The notes: generated by a model from the sequence alone, not told the origin. A stretch of DNA of 57,493 nt from Fictibacillus phosphorivorans (GCF_023715845.1 NZ_JAMBOR010000024.1:1-57493), one strand, 5' to 3'. Counted from the stretch's first letter, positions 27,271 through 37,183 are shown. Numbers and translations: made by a program.

Positions 27271-27332
27271 GCCTCCAAAGCCTTGTATTTCTATGAGTAC
27301 TAGGTCTTGATACCTATTTCATCCATATTTTT

Positions 27333-27357
27333 GTTTCAAATAATGGATGTTGGGAAA
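27333..27357 (+). promoter_or_regulatory. SigB-type promoter of the manganese catalase gene
   Basis: GTTTCA (27333-27338), 13 bases, GGGAAA (27352-27357) fits the general-stress SigB consensus (GTTTWA-N12-14-GGGWAW). It lies 39 bases before the ATG. The B. subtilis homologue ydbD is, from memory, SigB-dependent. Confidence 0.75.
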
Positions 27358-27396
27358 AGATAAGTGACGCAAAAATCTATTACTGGGAGGTTCCAT

Positions 27397-28251
27397 ATGT
27401 TTCGACATCAAAAAGAATTGCAGTTTGATATTAAGGTAGATCGTCCAGACCCACAGCTTGCTAAACAGATTCAAGAAGTTTTAGGTGGCCAGTTTGGAGA
27501 AATGACGGTTATGATGCAATACTTGTTCCAAGGCTTTAACTGTCGTGGAGAAGAGAAGTACAAAGATATGCTGATGGATATTGGAACAGAAGAGATCGGG
27601 CATGTAGAAATGCTGTGTGCCATGATCAGCCAACTGTTAGACGGTGCTTCACCAGATGATCAAGCAAAAGCAGCGAAAGATCCTGTAACAGCTGCGATCA
27701 TGGGTGGAGTCAACCCGCAGCACTTACTAGTCAGCGGCCTTGGTGGATTGCCGACTAACTCAAATGGTGTACCATGGAATGGATCTTATATTGTAGCAAG
27801 CGGAAACTTACTTGCAGACATGAGGTCAAACCTACACGCTGAGAGTCAAGGGCGACTGCAAGTAGCTCGTTTGTATCACATGACTCGAGATGAAGGTGTA
27901 CGAGCTGCATTCAGAAAGATGTTAGCGCGAGATCGTTATCACCAGTATCAATGGATGGCAGCTATTGAAGAATTAGAACAAAAGAATGGTGTAGTGGTCC
28001 CTGCATCTTTCCCGCCAGAAGCAGAATTGGAATCTCAACCTGAAGCTTATAAGTTTTGGAACCTCTCAGAAGGTCAGGAATCCGCAGAAGGGTTATGGGC
28101 AACCGGAAGCGCACCAGACGGAACTGGAGATTACGTTTATGAAGCTGACCCAGTACCGTTAGGGAATATACCTAATCCGGAAATTCCGGCTCCAACTTTG
28201 CATCATGACTTGGATGGAAAGAAATTCAAAAACTCAAATGATGAGGAATAA
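27397..28251 (+). CDS. Manganese catalase
   Basis: A 284-residue di-manganese catalase (KatN/YdbD type) that dismutates hydrogen peroxide. EMTVMMQYLFQGFN supplies the first Glu ligand, EEIGHVEM a Glu and His ligand, and LHAESQGR and DRYHQYQWMAAI the second half of the four-helix ferritin-like core. ATG 27397 has GGGAGG six bases upstream; an upstream GTG (27364) would lie on the expected transcript start. Single gene under a SigB promoter, so stress-induced. Confidence 0.92.
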   Translation: MFRHQKELQFDIKVDRPDPQLAKQIQEVLGGQFGEMTVMMQYLFQGFNCRGEEKYKDMLMDIGTEEIGHVEMLCAMISQLLDGASPDDQAKAAKDPVTAAIMGGVNPQHLLVSGLGGLPTNSNGVPWNGSYIVASGNLLADMRSNLHAESQGRLQVARLYHMTRDEGVRAAFRKMLARDRYHQYQWMAAIEELEQKNGVVVPASFPPEAELESQPEAYKFWNLSEGQESAEGLWATGSAPDGTGDYVYEADPVPLGNIPNPEIPAPTLHHDLDGKKFKNSNDEE

Positions 28252-28255
28252 AAGA

Positions 28256-28291
28256 TTGGAGGTGCACTGCATAAGCAGTGCATCTTTTTTT
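28256..28291 (+). terminator. Terminator of the catalase gene
   Basis: GGTGCACTGC (28261-28270), loop ATAA, GCAGTGCATC (28275-28284), then a run of T. Confidence 0.9.
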
Positions 28292-28390
28292 GTAAATAAA
28301 CAAGGAATATACATTCTACGATGCGAATTTAAATAGGAAGAAATACAATTAAAGAAATAGAGAGACAGAAATGTTAGAGGGGAGTCTTAC

Positions 28391-29365
28391 ATGAACGGTA
28401 GAAACGAAAGTTCATTTGAGTATCATCCACAGCTTCGAGACGTCATAAAAAATGTTGAAAAAGTTATGGTGGGTAAAAAGCAAGTTACAGAATTAACGCT
28501 TGTATCCTTGTTAGCTGGGGGACACGTCCTGCTAGAAGATGTACCTGGTGTAGGTAAGACCATGATGGTTCGATCTATCGCCAAATCCCTAGGATTAACG
28601 TTCAACCGTATTCAGTTTACACCTGATTTATTGCCGTCTGACATGACGGGAGTTTCTATATATAACCAGAAAGACATGAGCTTCGAATTCAGACCAGGTC
28701 CATTGGTCGGAAACGTAATTTTAGCAGATGAGATCAACCGGACCTCACCTAAAACTCAGTCCGCTTTACTTGAGTCCATGGAAGAGATGAGTATGACGGT
28801 GGATGGACAAACTCACATCCTGCCTGATCCTTTTTTAGTGATGGCGACACAAAACCCTATCGAATATGAGGGAACGTACCCACTTCCAGAAGCACAGATG
28901 GATCGATTCTTAATGAAACTCACGATGGGTTATCCAACCCCAGAGGAAGAGTTTAATGTCCTGAATGTCATCGGAAATGAACACCCCATTCACTCATTGA
29001 AGTCAGCGATATCAGCAGAAGAGATTACTGAACTGAAAACGGCCGTTAAGAACATTTATGTATCTGACTCGGTGAAACGCTATATCGTTGATCTGGTTAA
29101 CCGTACACGTAACCACAAATCCGTTCAATTAGGAGTAAGTCCTCGTGGGTCACTTTCTCTTTTAAAAGCTGTACAAGCCTATGCCCTCTTAATGAACCGT
29201 GATTTCGTAATTCCTGATGATGTAAAATATCTGGCACCGTTTGTACTTGTGCACCGTGTGCTGTTAAAGCCTGAAGCCCGATTTGAAGGTGTAACTGCCC
29301 AAGAGGTGATCAAAGAACTCTTAAGCCGTGTTCCTGCACCTATTCATAAGGAACAGCATGCGTGA
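28391..29365 (+). CDS. MoxR-family AAA+ ATPase
   Basis: A 324-residue AAA+ ATPase. Walker A DVPGVGKTM near residues 52-60, Walker B NVILADEINRTSPKTQSALLESMEE, sensor ATQNPIEYEGTYPLPEAQMDRF and the C-terminal lid are intact. MoxR proteins are chaperone-like ATPases working with VWA or DUF58 partners. First gene of a three-gene operon with DUF58 and transglutaminase proteins, matching B. subtilis yeaC-yeaD-yebA. AGAGGGGAG precedes the ATG. Confidence 0.93.
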   Translation: MNGRNESSFEYHPQLRDVIKNVEKVMVGKKQVTELTLVSLLAGGHVLLEDVPGVGKTMMVRSIAKSLGLTFNRIQFTPDLLPSDMTGVSIYNQKDMSFEFRPGPLVGNVILADEINRTSPKTQSALLESMEEMSMTVDGQTHILPDPFLVMATQNPIEYEGTYPLPEAQMDRFLMKLTMGYPTPEEEFNVLNVIGNEHPIHSLKSAISAEEITELKTAVKNIYVSDSVKRYIVDLVNRTRNHKSVQLGVSPRGSLSLLKAVQAYALLMNRDFVIPDDVKYLAPFVLVHRVLLKPEARFEGVTAQEVIKELLSRVPAPIHKEQHA

Positions 29366-30636
29366 TGATAGCATTTCTCAAAAAAAAATGGGAGCGTTAT
29401 AATACGGCGTTAGGTTTTTCAGGGATTATCTTTTTACTGTTCGTAACGTTTTCTTTTGCGATGTTTCAAGGCGGATTTGTTAGCTGGTTTTTGTTCTACA
29501 GCGTTCTGCCGCTCGTTCTATATTCTATTGCGATGGCGTTCTATCCCCTTCAACGGCTAAATATCGAGCGTATCATATCAAAAGAAAAATTGATGGCCGG
29601 GGAAGAAGTTCAGATTACGATAAGGGTGACGCGCCGCAGCAGCTTTCCTCTATTTTACGTCGTATTAGAGGACGTGCTGCCGGAAGCATTGCTACGGGAA
29701 ACCCGCTATGAAGGAAACACGCATCAAATACAATCCCGAATCTTGATGTTTCCTTTGTTCCGAAAAACCCTTGAATACTCGTATACCATTTCCCCTGCAC
29801 CGCGCGGGTTGTTTAAATTTGACCAAATCATGGTGAAAACGGGCGACATCTTCGGTTTTGTATTAAAAACGACGAGAGTATCGGCAAAGGATCAAATTTT
29901 TGTTTATCCGCAATATCAAAAGATTGAACGCTGGGAAAGTGGAAAGATGCTACAAACCGGTATGAAAAAAGTGGGAAAACGCTCGTTTTCAGATTATACG
30001 TCTACGGTAAGTGTTCGTGACTATGTAGCTGGAGACAGGATGAACTGGCTGCACTGGAAGGCGAGTGCCAGGTCCAATAAACTGCTTACAAAAGTGTTCG
30101 AGCAGCAGAGGAACGATGATTTTGTGATTGTTCTGGATCATTGCGAAAAAAGCTATGGCGTAAACGACTGGTTATTCGAACGGGGCGTATCGCTCGCAGC
30201 CTCACTTGTTCACTTTTCAATCTCTAAAGGTGGTTCGATCGGGTATCATCCTTTTAAAGGAAAGGAGATTCCGATGAACATGGGAATTGAGCAGGAATGG
30301 CGCATTTTTCATGAACTGGCTAAAGTGAAAGCAGAGATCAAAGAATCTTTTGAAGAACGCTTAAAGCAGGAATATATGATCGGCCATATGGAAGGGAAGA
30401 CAGCACTGATCATCTCTCCTAACTTAACTGAATACACGATGAAAACGTTAGAACTTATCGCTTCCAGGCAGCAAACGAATGTAATTTTCTTTTACCTGGC
30501 ATTAGACGGTAAGCTGCATGGCCAGGAACTTACGTATATAAACAGAATCAGACAATGCGGTGTTCCAGTAACACCGATTATAGGTTCGGACTTTAATGAA
30601 TCACTGAAGGCAGGTGGCATGTATGCAACAATCTAA
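29362..30636 (+). CDS. DUF58 membrane protein (YeaD-like)
   Basis: A 424-residue protein with two N-terminal membrane helices (about 18-58). An Ig-like region follows, then the DUF58 core with SVRDYVAGDRMNWLHWKASAR near residue 215, a vWA-related fold. It overlaps moxR by four bases and the next gene by 14, so the three products are probably made in fixed ratio as a membrane complex. Exact function unknown. Confidence 0.9.
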   Translation: MMIAFLKKKWERYNTALGFSGIIFLLFVTFSFAMFQGGFVSWFLFYSVLPLVLYSIAMAFYPLQRLNIERIISKEKLMAGEEVQITIRVTRRSSFPLFYVVLEDVLPEALLRETRYEGNTHQIQSRILMFPLFRKTLEYSYTISPAPRGLFKFDQIMVKTGDIFGFVLKTTRVSAKDQIFVYPQYQKIERWESGKMLQTGMKKVGKRSFSDYTSTVSVRDYVAGDRMNWLHWKASARSNKLLTKVFEQQRNDDFVIVLDHCEKSYGVNDWLFERGVSLAASLVHFSISKGGSIGYHPFKGKEIPMNMGIEQEWRIFHELAKVKAEIKESFEERLKQEYMIGHMEGKTALIISPNLTEYTMKTLELIASRQQTNVIFFYLALDGKLHGQELTYINRIRQCGVPVTPIIGSDFNESLKAGGMYATI

Positions 30637-32815
30637 ACAACAGCCTTCCACCCTGCATATACTTGTCCTTTATGGTCTTGGGTTCCTTTTGCTTTGGGAA
30701 TGGCTCCGACCATTAAAAGATATCACGACCACGAACGATGTAAACATTTTTGTGATGTACACCATGTTCTTATTCATCGTCACGTACTTTCAGCTTCCGT
30801 TTTGGATTTCCTTTCCGGTAAAGCTTGGTGCCCTATTGTATGCGTTACATTCCCTTTATTTCGTTGACGTATTTCTATCATTCAAGTGGGTTCCCTATCT
30901 AATCGAGGACATGAGCTATAACTTAACGTTACTTTCAAATCAGAACTGGAATGAAATGACTTCGCTCAGCCGGTCTTTGCTCTTCTTTATTCTTTTATGG
31001 CTTGTGAGCTACCTGATGCATTATTGGCTGATCCAGACGAGACGGATCTTCTTATTCTTTTTAATCACCGTAATCTACATTTCCATTCTAGATACGTTTA
31101 CGGCTTATGATGCAAAATTTGCGATCATCCGAACAGTATTCATCGGACTTCTGTTAATTGGAATTTTAAGAATGATGAAACTGATTGAAACAGAAGGGTT
31201 TTCACTGTTAAAAGGAAAATTCCCTGTTCTTTGGGTCGCACCACTTTCAGGGGTTATCGCATTGTCATCGGCATTGGGGTTCATAGCGCCGAAAGCTTCT
31301 CCTATATGGCCTGATCCGGTTCCGTTCATTCAGAACATGTCTGGAAAAGAAGATGTGGGAGAAGGCGGAAAAGGGAAAGGAATCGCGAAAATCGGGTACG
31401 GTGAAAATGACAGCCAACTAGGCGGTCCGTTTGAATTTGATTATACCCCTATATTTAAATCGTACGATAACGCGAGGCACTATTGGAGAATTGAAACGAA
31501 GGAGTTTTACACAGGAAAAGGATGGGAAAATAAAATCCCGACGACCGCTATACCGGTGGATGCAAATCAGCCTTCCGCACAGACAGATCATACAAAAATC
31601 TGGGAAGAAGGACTTGAGATGAAAGACAATACAGCTAGAATTGAGGCGGAAAAAGGGAAAGCGTATCCGTTCCTTATGATTCCAGGTAAGCTTACGAAAA
31701 TTGATGCTGACCCTGAAACCGTCTATCAGTTAGATGGGGTAAAAGGGAAAATCTCAACGTTCCAAAATGGCGATGAAGTTAAGCTATCTTCTTATGTGAT
31801 GAACTATCAGCTTCCTGTTTTAAAAGAAGCTCAGCTAAAAGAATCAACCAATTCATACCCGCCATACATTAACGAACCCTATTTGCAGCTGCCAAAAACA
31901 TTGCCGAAACGAGTCAAAGATCTAGCTGCCACTATCACAGCCAACCAGCCGACGATCTATGACAAGGTTAAAACGGTTGAAGGTTATTTTGCCAAAGAAG
32001 CATATGGGTATAACACCATTGAGGTGGCCGTACCTAAAGATGACGAAGATTATGTAGATCAATTTCTTTTTGAAACGAGAAAAGGATACTGCGACAACTT
32101 CTCAACTTCCATGGTCGTGATGCTGAGGTCAATCGGAATTCCTTCACGGTGGGTGAAAGGTTTTACACCTGGAACTTTTGAGGGTACGAATGAGGACGGT
32201 GTTCGTGAATACACGGTAACCAACGCGAATGCCCATTCATGGGTAGAAGTGTACTTCTCAGGAATCGGATGGGTGCCGTTTGAGCCTACACGAGGCTTTG
32301 ACAATCCGTTTAAGCCAGAAAAGGATACACAAGAATCCAAACCAGCTGCAGCAGCACCTAATCAGCCGGACAAACCTGAGAAAGATCTAAGCAAAGAAAA
32401 ATCTGCTTCAGCGAAAAATACAAGTTCAGGCTCCTTTTTAAAAACTGCAGGCTATACAGCAGCGGGATTGATTGTTTTCATGCTAATCCTTGCAGGACTC
32501 GCCTATTTGTTCCGCAAAAAATGGCTTCGTCAATATATGATTTGGAAGTATAAACGTAAATCAGGATCAGAAACGTTTGAGGAAGCATTTGAAAAACTAC
32601 TTTGGCTGCTGAAAATTTACGGTATTAAAAGACAGCCTGCTTTCACGCTAAGGGAATACGCTCTTTACGTCGATCGAGCCCTCGATACAAAAGATATGAG
32701 AATTTTAGCGAAAGCATATGAAGGGGTTCAATTCAGCCCGAAAAAGCAGACCAATCTGTGGAGCGATTTGCATCAAGAATTGTGGGAAAATTTAATTAAA
32801 AGGATCCGCCCTTGA
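30623..32815 (+). CDS. Membrane transglutaminase-like protein with DUF4129 tail (YebA-like)
   Basis: A 730-residue protein: five or six N-terminal helices (to about residue 215), an extracellular part with a transglutaminase core (GYCDNFSTSMVVMLRSIGIP with the catalytic Cys, NAHSWVEVYF with His, FEPTRGF in place of the usual Asp position), a Ser/Lys-rich linker, one helix (about 613-633) and a cytosolic C-terminal domain. ATG 30623 with AGGTGG five bases upstream is preferred to GTG 30614. It acts with MoxR and DUF58 at the envelope; the substrate is unknown. Confidence 0.9.
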   Translation: MQQSKQQPSTLHILVLYGLGFLLLWEWLRPLKDITTTNDVNIFVMYTMFLFIVTYFQLPFWISFPVKLGALLYALHSLYFVDVFLSFKWVPYLIEDMSYNLTLLSNQNWNEMTSLSRSLLFFILLWLVSYLMHYWLIQTRRIFLFFLITVIYISILDTFTAYDAKFAIIRTVFIGLLLIGILRMMKLIETEGFSLLKGKFPVLWVAPLSGVIALSSALGFIAPKASPIWPDPVPFIQNMSGKEDVGEGGKGKGIAKIGYGENDSQLGGPFEFDYTPIFKSYDNARHYWRIETKEFYTGKGWENKIPTTAIPVDANQPSAQTDHTKIWEEGLEMKDNTARIEAEKGKAYPFLMIPGKLTKIDADPETVYQLDGVKGKISTFQNGDEVKLSSYVMNYQLPVLKEAQLKESTNSYPPYINEPYLQLPKTLPKRVKDLAATITANQPTIYDKVKTVEGYFAKEAYGYNTIEVAVPKDDEDYVDQFLFETRKGYCDNFSTSMVVMLRSIGIPSRWVKGFTPGTFEGTNEDGVREYTVTNANAHSWVEVYFSGIGWVPFEPTRGFDNPFKPEKDTQESKPAAAAPNQPDKPEKDLSKEKSASAKNTSSGSFLKTAGYTAAGLIVFMLILAGLAYLFRKKWLRQYMIWKYKRKSGSETFEEAFEKLLWLLKIYGIKRQPAFTLREYALYVDRALDTKDMRILAKAYEGVQFSPKKQTNLWSDLHQELWENLIKRIRP

Positions 32816-32872
32816 CCGCTATAGAAGGCATTGTTATTATGTCTTTAAGATTATAGCGTCAGATCATATTCT

Positions 32873-32942
32873 CCTTCGTATATCCTCGATAATAAGGTTC
32901 GAGAGTCTCTACCGGGTTGCCATTAACAACCTGACTATGAAG
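32873..32942 (+). ncRNA. Purine riboswitch, guanine class, upstream of guaA
   Basis: P1 CCTTC/GAAGG, P2 CTCGA/TCGAG, J2/3 AGTCTCTACC, P3 CGGGTTG/CAACCTG and J3/1 ACTAT match the purine aptamer. The specificity base is C (gaCtat), so guanine or hypoxanthine. The expression platform follows immediately. Confidence 0.92.
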
Positions 32943-32989
32943 GCAGGGTTCTTTATAGCTATTTAAGGAATTCTGCCTTTGTTTTTTAT
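32940..32989 (+). terminator. Riboswitch-controlled terminator before guaA
   Basis: AAGGCAG (32940-32946) pairs with CTGCCTT across a further TTCTT/AAGGA stem, then GTTTTTT. It overlaps the 3' strand of aptamer P1, as expected of a transcriptional switch; guanine should favour termination. Confidence 0.8.
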
Positions 32990-33092
32990 GTAGAAAACAA
33001 TGGTGGAATTCTTTTTGTTTTACTTTTAATAGTGTGTAAAGTAGGGCAAGCTGACGGATACTATAGCTGATATTAATAGATGGGGTGAGTAC

Positions 33093-34649
33093 ATGCACGA
33101 AACGAATGACTTGCACGTAATGAGTGAATTGATCGTTGTATTGGATTTCGGTGGACAGTACAATCAGTTGATTGCACGACGTATCCGTGACTTAGGAGTA
33201 TACAGCGAACTTCATCCGCATACAACCACTGCGGAAGATATAAAAAAGATGAATCCAAAGGGAATCATTTTCTCTGGAGGGCCAAACTCTGTTTATGCAG
33301 AAGGATCACCAGCTTGTGATGAAGCCATTTTTGATCTAGGCATCCCTGTGCTTGGTATCTGCTACGGTATGCAGCTGATGAGCCATCATTTTGGCGGTAA
33401 AGTTGAGCGTGCAAGCCACCGAGAATACGGTAAAGCTTCAATTAACATCACAAATACAAACAAACTTTATGAAAACCTTCCAGAGCAGCAAGTTGTATGG
33501 ATGAGCCATAGTGACCTTGTTGTTGCACCACCTGAAGGTTTTGTTACAGATGCAACAAGCGTGTCTTGCCCTGTTGCAGCAATGAGCGATGTTTCACGCC
33601 AGCTATATGGCGTTCAGTTCCATCCAGAAGTACGCCATTCCGAATACGGAATCGAGTTTTTAGATAACTTCGTGAAATCTGTTTGCGGCTGTGAAGGCAA
33701 CTGGACGATGGAAAACTGGATCGAAGACGAAGTTCAAAAGATCCGTGAAGTAGTAGGAGACAAAAAAGTACTATGCGCGATGTCAGGCGGAGTCGATTCT
33801 TCCGTAGTAGCCGTGCTAGTTCATAAAGCAATCGGTGATCAACTTACTTGTATTTTCGTTGATCATGGACTCCTTCGTAAAGATGAAGCAGAACAAGTTA
33901 TGAAGACATTCAGCGAAGGTTTCAACATTAACATCATCAAAGTAGATGCAAAAGAACGTTTCTTAAGCAAACTTGAAGGAGTTTCTGATCCTGAGAAAAA
34001 GCGTAAGATTATCGGTAATGAATTCATCTACGTATTTGATGAAGAAGCATCAAAGCTTCAAGGCATCGAGTTCCTTGCACAAGGTACACTTTATACAGAT
34101 ATCGTAGAGAGCGGAACTGCAACAGCTCAAACGATCAAGTCCCACCATAACGTTGGCGGACTTCCTGAAGATATGCAGTTCAAACTGATCGAACCTCTTA
34201 ACACACTTTTCAAAGACGAAGTGCGTAAAGTAGGAACCGAGCTTGGTATTCCTGAGCATATCGTTTGGCGCCAGCCTTTCCCAGGGCCAGGTCTTGGAAT
34301 CCGTGTGCTTGGAGCGATTACAGACGAGAAACTCGAAATCGTTCGAGAATCTGATGCGATCCTTCGTGAAGAAATTTTGAATGCAGGGTTAGACCGCGAT
34401 GTATGGCAGTATTTCACCGTGTTGCCTGATATCCGAAGTGTTGGAGTTATGGGTGATGCTCGTACGTACGATTACACGATCGGTATCCGTGCAGTAACAT
34501 CAATCGACGGAATGACATCTGACTGGGCACGTATCCCGTTTGATGTATTAGAGAAAATCTCTACTCGTATCGTAAACGAAGTAGATCATATCAACCGTGT
34601 AGTCTATGATATTACTTCTAAACCGCCTGCAACCATCGAGTGGGAATAG
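33093..34649 (+). CDS. guaA: GMP synthase (glutamine-hydrolysing)
   Basis: Aminates XMP to GMP. The 518 residues comprise a class I glutamine amidotransferase (catalytic Cys in GICYGMQLM, His-Glu in FHPEVRHSE), an ATP-pyrophosphatase domain with SGGVDSS, and the dimerisation domain ending [17 protein letters not shown] sets ATG 33093, which adds nine residues before the usual start of the amidotransferase fold. Regulated by the guanine riboswitch, a logical end-product control. Confidence 0.97.
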   Translation: MHETNDLHVMSELIVVLDFGGQYNQLIARRIRDLGVYSELHPHTTTAEDIKKMNPKGIIFSGGPNSVYAEGSPACDEAIFDLGIPVLGICYGMQLMSHHFGGKVERASHREYGKASINITNTNKLYENLPEQQVVWMSHSDLVVAPPEGFVTDATSVSCPVAAMSDVSRQLYGVQFHPEVRHSEYGIEFLDNFVKSVCGCEGNWTMENWIEDEVQKIREVVGDKKVLCAMSGGVDSSVVAVLVHKAIGDQLTCIFVDHGLLRKDEAEQVMKTFSEGFNINIIKVDAKERFLSKLEGVSDPEKKRKIIGNEFIYVFDEEASKLQGIEFLAQGTLYTDIVESGTATAQTIKSHHNVGGLPEDMQFKLIEPLNTLFKDEVRKVGTELGIPEHIVWRQPFPGPGLGIRVLGAITDEKLEIVRESDAILREEILNAGLDRDVWQYFTVLPDIRSVGVMGDARTYDYTIGIRAVTSIDGMTSDWARIPFDVLEKISTRIVNEVDHINRVVYDITSKPPATIEWE

Positions 34650-34660
34650 GCTAATAGTTG

Positions 34661-34705
34661 AAAACCGAACGATTATAGTAAAATAACAAATAATTATTCG
34701 GAAAA
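34661..34705. promoter_or_regulatory. PurBox pair (PurR operator) before pbuG
   Basis: AAAACCGAACGAT (34661-34673) matches the Bacillus PurBox AWWWCCGAACWWT at 12 of 13 positions. The inverted box ATTATTCGGAAAA (34693-34705) matches 11 of 13. The pair lies just upstream of the pbuG -35. The 19-base gap is slightly longer than the 16-17 I recall for B. subtilis. Confidence 0.75.
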
Positions 34706-34709
34706 GTGC

Positions 34710-34738
34710 TTGACGAACGACAAGATTCGACCTATACT
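34710..34738 (+). promoter_or_regulatory. SigA promoter of pbuG
   Basis: TTGACG (34710-34715), 17 bases, TATACT (34733-34738). Confidence 0.85.
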
Positions 34739-34766
34739 CAAAATGTAAAATAATAATAAATGAAAT

Positions 34767-34839
34767 TCCTACGTATAATATCGGGGATATGGCCCGAAAG
34801 TTTCTACCAGACTGCCGTAAATGGTCTGACTACGGAGGA
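34767..34839 (+). ncRNA. Purine riboswitch, guanine class, upstream of pbuG
   Basis: P1 TCCTACGT/ACGGAGGA with one mismatch, P2 TCGGG/CCCGA, J2/3 AGTTTCTACC, P3 CAGAC/GTCTG and J3/1 ACTAC with the guanine-specific C. It begins about 20 bases after the predicted transcript start. Confidence 0.93.
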
Positions 34840-34908
34840 TTATTGAAATAGTTACATGTGTGGATTTCATTTGCATATGTACGGTTTTCTTTAACCTTTT
34901 CGTATTCA

Positions 34909-34945
34909 GACCCAAGGGCTAGTCCCTTGGGTCTTTTGTTTTTTT
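34909..34945 (+). terminator. Riboswitch terminator before pbuG
   Basis: GACCCAAGGG (34909-34918), short loop, CCCTTGGGTC (34924-34933), then TTTTGTTTTTTT. Located between aptamer and start codon. Confidence 0.9.
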
Positions 34946-34972
34946 ATCGTAGGCGTGTATAGGGGGAAAAGA

Positions 34973-36274
34973 ATGATGGAACGGTATTTTGGCTTTAAAG
35001 AATTTAATACAACCTATAAAAAAGAGGCGACAGCCGGTTTAACGACATTTCTTGCCATGGCATATATTCTGTTCGTTAACCCGATGGTTCTTGGCGACGC
35101 TGGCATGGATAAAGGAGCCGTATTTACAGCAACGGCACTTGCTGCAGCAATCGGAACATTGTTCATGGGAATCGTTGCAAAATATCCGATCGCACTAGCA
35201 CCGGGTATGGGGCTTAATGCATTCTTTGCATACTCTGTTGTTTTAGTCATGGGTATTCCTTGGCAGACTGCACTTGCAGGGGTATTGATGTCTGGTATTA
35301 TCTTTATTTTTATAACATTATTTAAGATTCGCGAAACAATCATCAATGCAATCCCTCAAGATTTAAAATTTGCAGCAGCATCAGGTATTGGACTATTTAT
35401 CGCTTTTATTGGTTTAAAAAACGCAGGAATCATCACGCAAAATAAGGCAACACTCGTATCTCTTGGTGATTTAACACAAGGTGCAACTTTGCTTGCGATC
35501 TTTGGCTTCATCGTAACCATCCTTATGATGATTCGAAACATACGTGGAGGAATCTTCTACGGAATGGTCATCACAGCAGTTGTAGGAATTTTCGCTGGTC
35601 TGATCGATAAACCTGATAAAATCGTTGGCGCTATCCCAAGTCTTGCACCAACATTCGGACAAGCATTCAGTCACTTTCATGAAATTTTCACTGTCGAAAT
35701 GATGATCGTCGTTCTAACATTCTTTATCGTTGATTTCTTTGATACAGCGGGAACACTTATGGCTGTTGCTAATCAAGCAGGTATCATGAAAGACAACAAA
35801 CTGCCTCGTGCAGGTAAAGCGTTGCTTGCCGATTCATCAGCAATCGCAGTAGGAGCCGTTCTTGGAACATCTTCAACTACAGCTTACATCGAGTCAGCAT
35901 CAGGTGTAGCAGCAGGAGGACGAACTGGCTTCACATCTGTTGTAACAGGTGCACTATTCTTATTGGCCTTATTCTTCTCACCGCTATTAGTTGTCGTTAC
36001 ACCGTCTGTAACCGCACCAGCATTGATCATCGTCGGTGTGTTAATGGTTTCTGTGTTGAGCAAAATCAAATGGGACCGTTTAGAAATTGCAGTACCTGCG
36101 TTCTTAACATTGATCGCAATGCCGCTCACATACAGCATCGCAACAGGTATCGCACTTGGATTCGTTATGTACCCATTAACGATGACTGTAAAAGGCCGTG
36201 TAAAAGAAATTCACCCAATCATGTGGGTTCTGTTCGTAGTCTTTATCAGTTATTTTGTATTCTTAGTGGAATAG
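34973..36274 (+). CDS. pbuG: Guanine/hypoxanthine permease
   Basis: A 433-residue member of the AzgA/NCS2 purine permeases with about 12 helices. TTFLAMAYILFVNP, PIALAPGMGLNAFFAYSVV, DFFDTAGTLMAVANQAG and TSSTTAYIESASGVAAGGRTG are the family's substrate- and ion-site motifs. AGGGGG six bases before ATG 34973 sets the start (ATG 34976 also possible). Control by PurR boxes and a guanine riboswitch supports a guanine/hypoxanthine substrate. Confidence 0.95.
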   Translation: MMERYFGFKEFNTTYKKEATAGLTTFLAMAYILFVNPMVLGDAGMDKGAVFTATALAAAIGTLFMGIVAKYPIALAPGMGLNAFFAYSVVLVMGIPWQTALAGVLMSGIIFIFITLFKIRETIINAIPQDLKFAAASGIGLFIAFIGLKNAGIITQNKATLVSLGDLTQGATLLAIFGFIVTILMMIRNIRGGIFYGMVITAVVGIFAGLIDKPDKIVGAIPSLAPTFGQAFSHFHEIFTVEMMIVVLTFFIVDFFDTAGTLMAVANQAGIMKDNKLPRAGKALLADSSAIAVGAVLGTSSTTAYIESASGVAAGGRTGFTSVVTGALFLLALFFSPLLVVVTPSVTAPALIIVGVLMVSVLSKIKWDRLEIAVPAFLTLIAMPLTYSIATGIALGFVMYPLTMTVKGRVKEIHPIMWVLFVVFISYFVFLVE

Positions 36275-36289
36275 AGAGAATCAATAGCA

Positions 36290-36321
36290 GGAATGTCCGG
36301 AAACGGGCATTCCTTTTTTGT
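36290..36321 (+). terminator. Terminator of pbuG
   Basis: GGAATGTCCG (36290-36299), GAAA-type loop, CGGGCATTCC (36304-36313), then TTTTTT. Confidence 0.9.
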
Positions 36322-36436
36322 GTTTCAGGAGGATAAACGAAAAAATAAGCCGATAACGTTAAGGAAGAAGGATGCAAAACATTCATTTCTTCATTATAAT
36401 AGTGTGCAGATTGAGCGTTAAGGAGAAGATAGGGCA

Positions 36437-37183
36437 ATGGAAATGTGGTGGAGTGTGTGGTTTTTTATTTTAGGAACGGTACTAGCTTCGTTTGGCAGTG
36501 TAGTCGGCTATCGCCTGCCAAAGAAAATGAAGGTAATGGGCGTAGAACGCTCACAATGCGACCATTGCGAAAGAAAGCTGTCTTGGTATGAACGGTTCCC
36601 AATCATTTCTTATTTAGTCACAGGCGGCAAATGCAGGACGTGTAAGAAGCGCATCCCTGTCATCTATACATTCGTAGAACTAGCAACGGGAGGCTTATAC
36701 GCGTTTTCCTATTTGAAATATGGTTTCTCAGTGGATCTGTTATTGGCATGCTCCCTCATTTTGCTGTGTGCGATCATTTTTGTATCGGATTTATTGTATT
36801 TCATTATTTCAGATAAAGTATTAATCGTCTTTTTTGTGTGGTTTTTGATGCTGCAGGTCTTGTTTGAATATAGAAGCTGGCTGGATGCAATTGCAGGAGG
36901 ATTGCTCGGATTTTGTTTTCTGCTGCTGCTCGCCATTTTATCAAAAGGCGGAATTGGCGGTGGAGACATTAAGCTGATGGGTGTTTTGGGACTTTTATTA
37001 GGGTTTCAGGGGGCATATCTGACATTGATGATTGCCTCTGTTATCGGTGTATTAATCGCCATTGTAGGCCTGCTCGCGAAGAAATATAATTGGAAAACGG
37101 CTATTCCGTTTGGGCCTTATTTAGCGGTAGGTGCATTAGTGACGTTTTATTATAGTGTGGAGTTGTTGGAGAGGATTTTTTAG
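36437..37183 (+). CDS. Type IV prepilin peptidase (A24 family)
   Basis: A 248-residue membrane aspartyl protease and N-methylase. The N-terminal domain has the CxxC pairs CDHC and CRTC (zinc site typical of ComC/PilD). The catalytic Asp residues are in VSDLLYF and in GGGDIKLMG. About seven helices. Length equals B. subtilis ComC. It lies 1 kb before the Tad pilus operon and separated from it, so it may process the Flp pilin, competence pilins, or both; the two-domain form is more ComC-like than TadV-like. AAGGAGA site upstream. Confidence 0.9.
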   Translation: MEMWWSVWFFILGTVLASFGSVVGYRLPKKMKVMGVERSQCDHCERKLSWYERFPIISYLVTGGKCRTCKKRIPVIYTFVELATGGLYAFSYLKYGFSVDLLLACSLILLCAIIFVSDLLYFIISDKVLIVFFVWFLMLQVLFEYRSWLDAIAGGLLGFCFLLLLAILSKGGIGGGDIKLMGVLGLLLGFQGAYLTLMIASVIGVLIAIVGLLAKKYNWKTAIPFGPYLAVGALVTFYYSVELLERIF

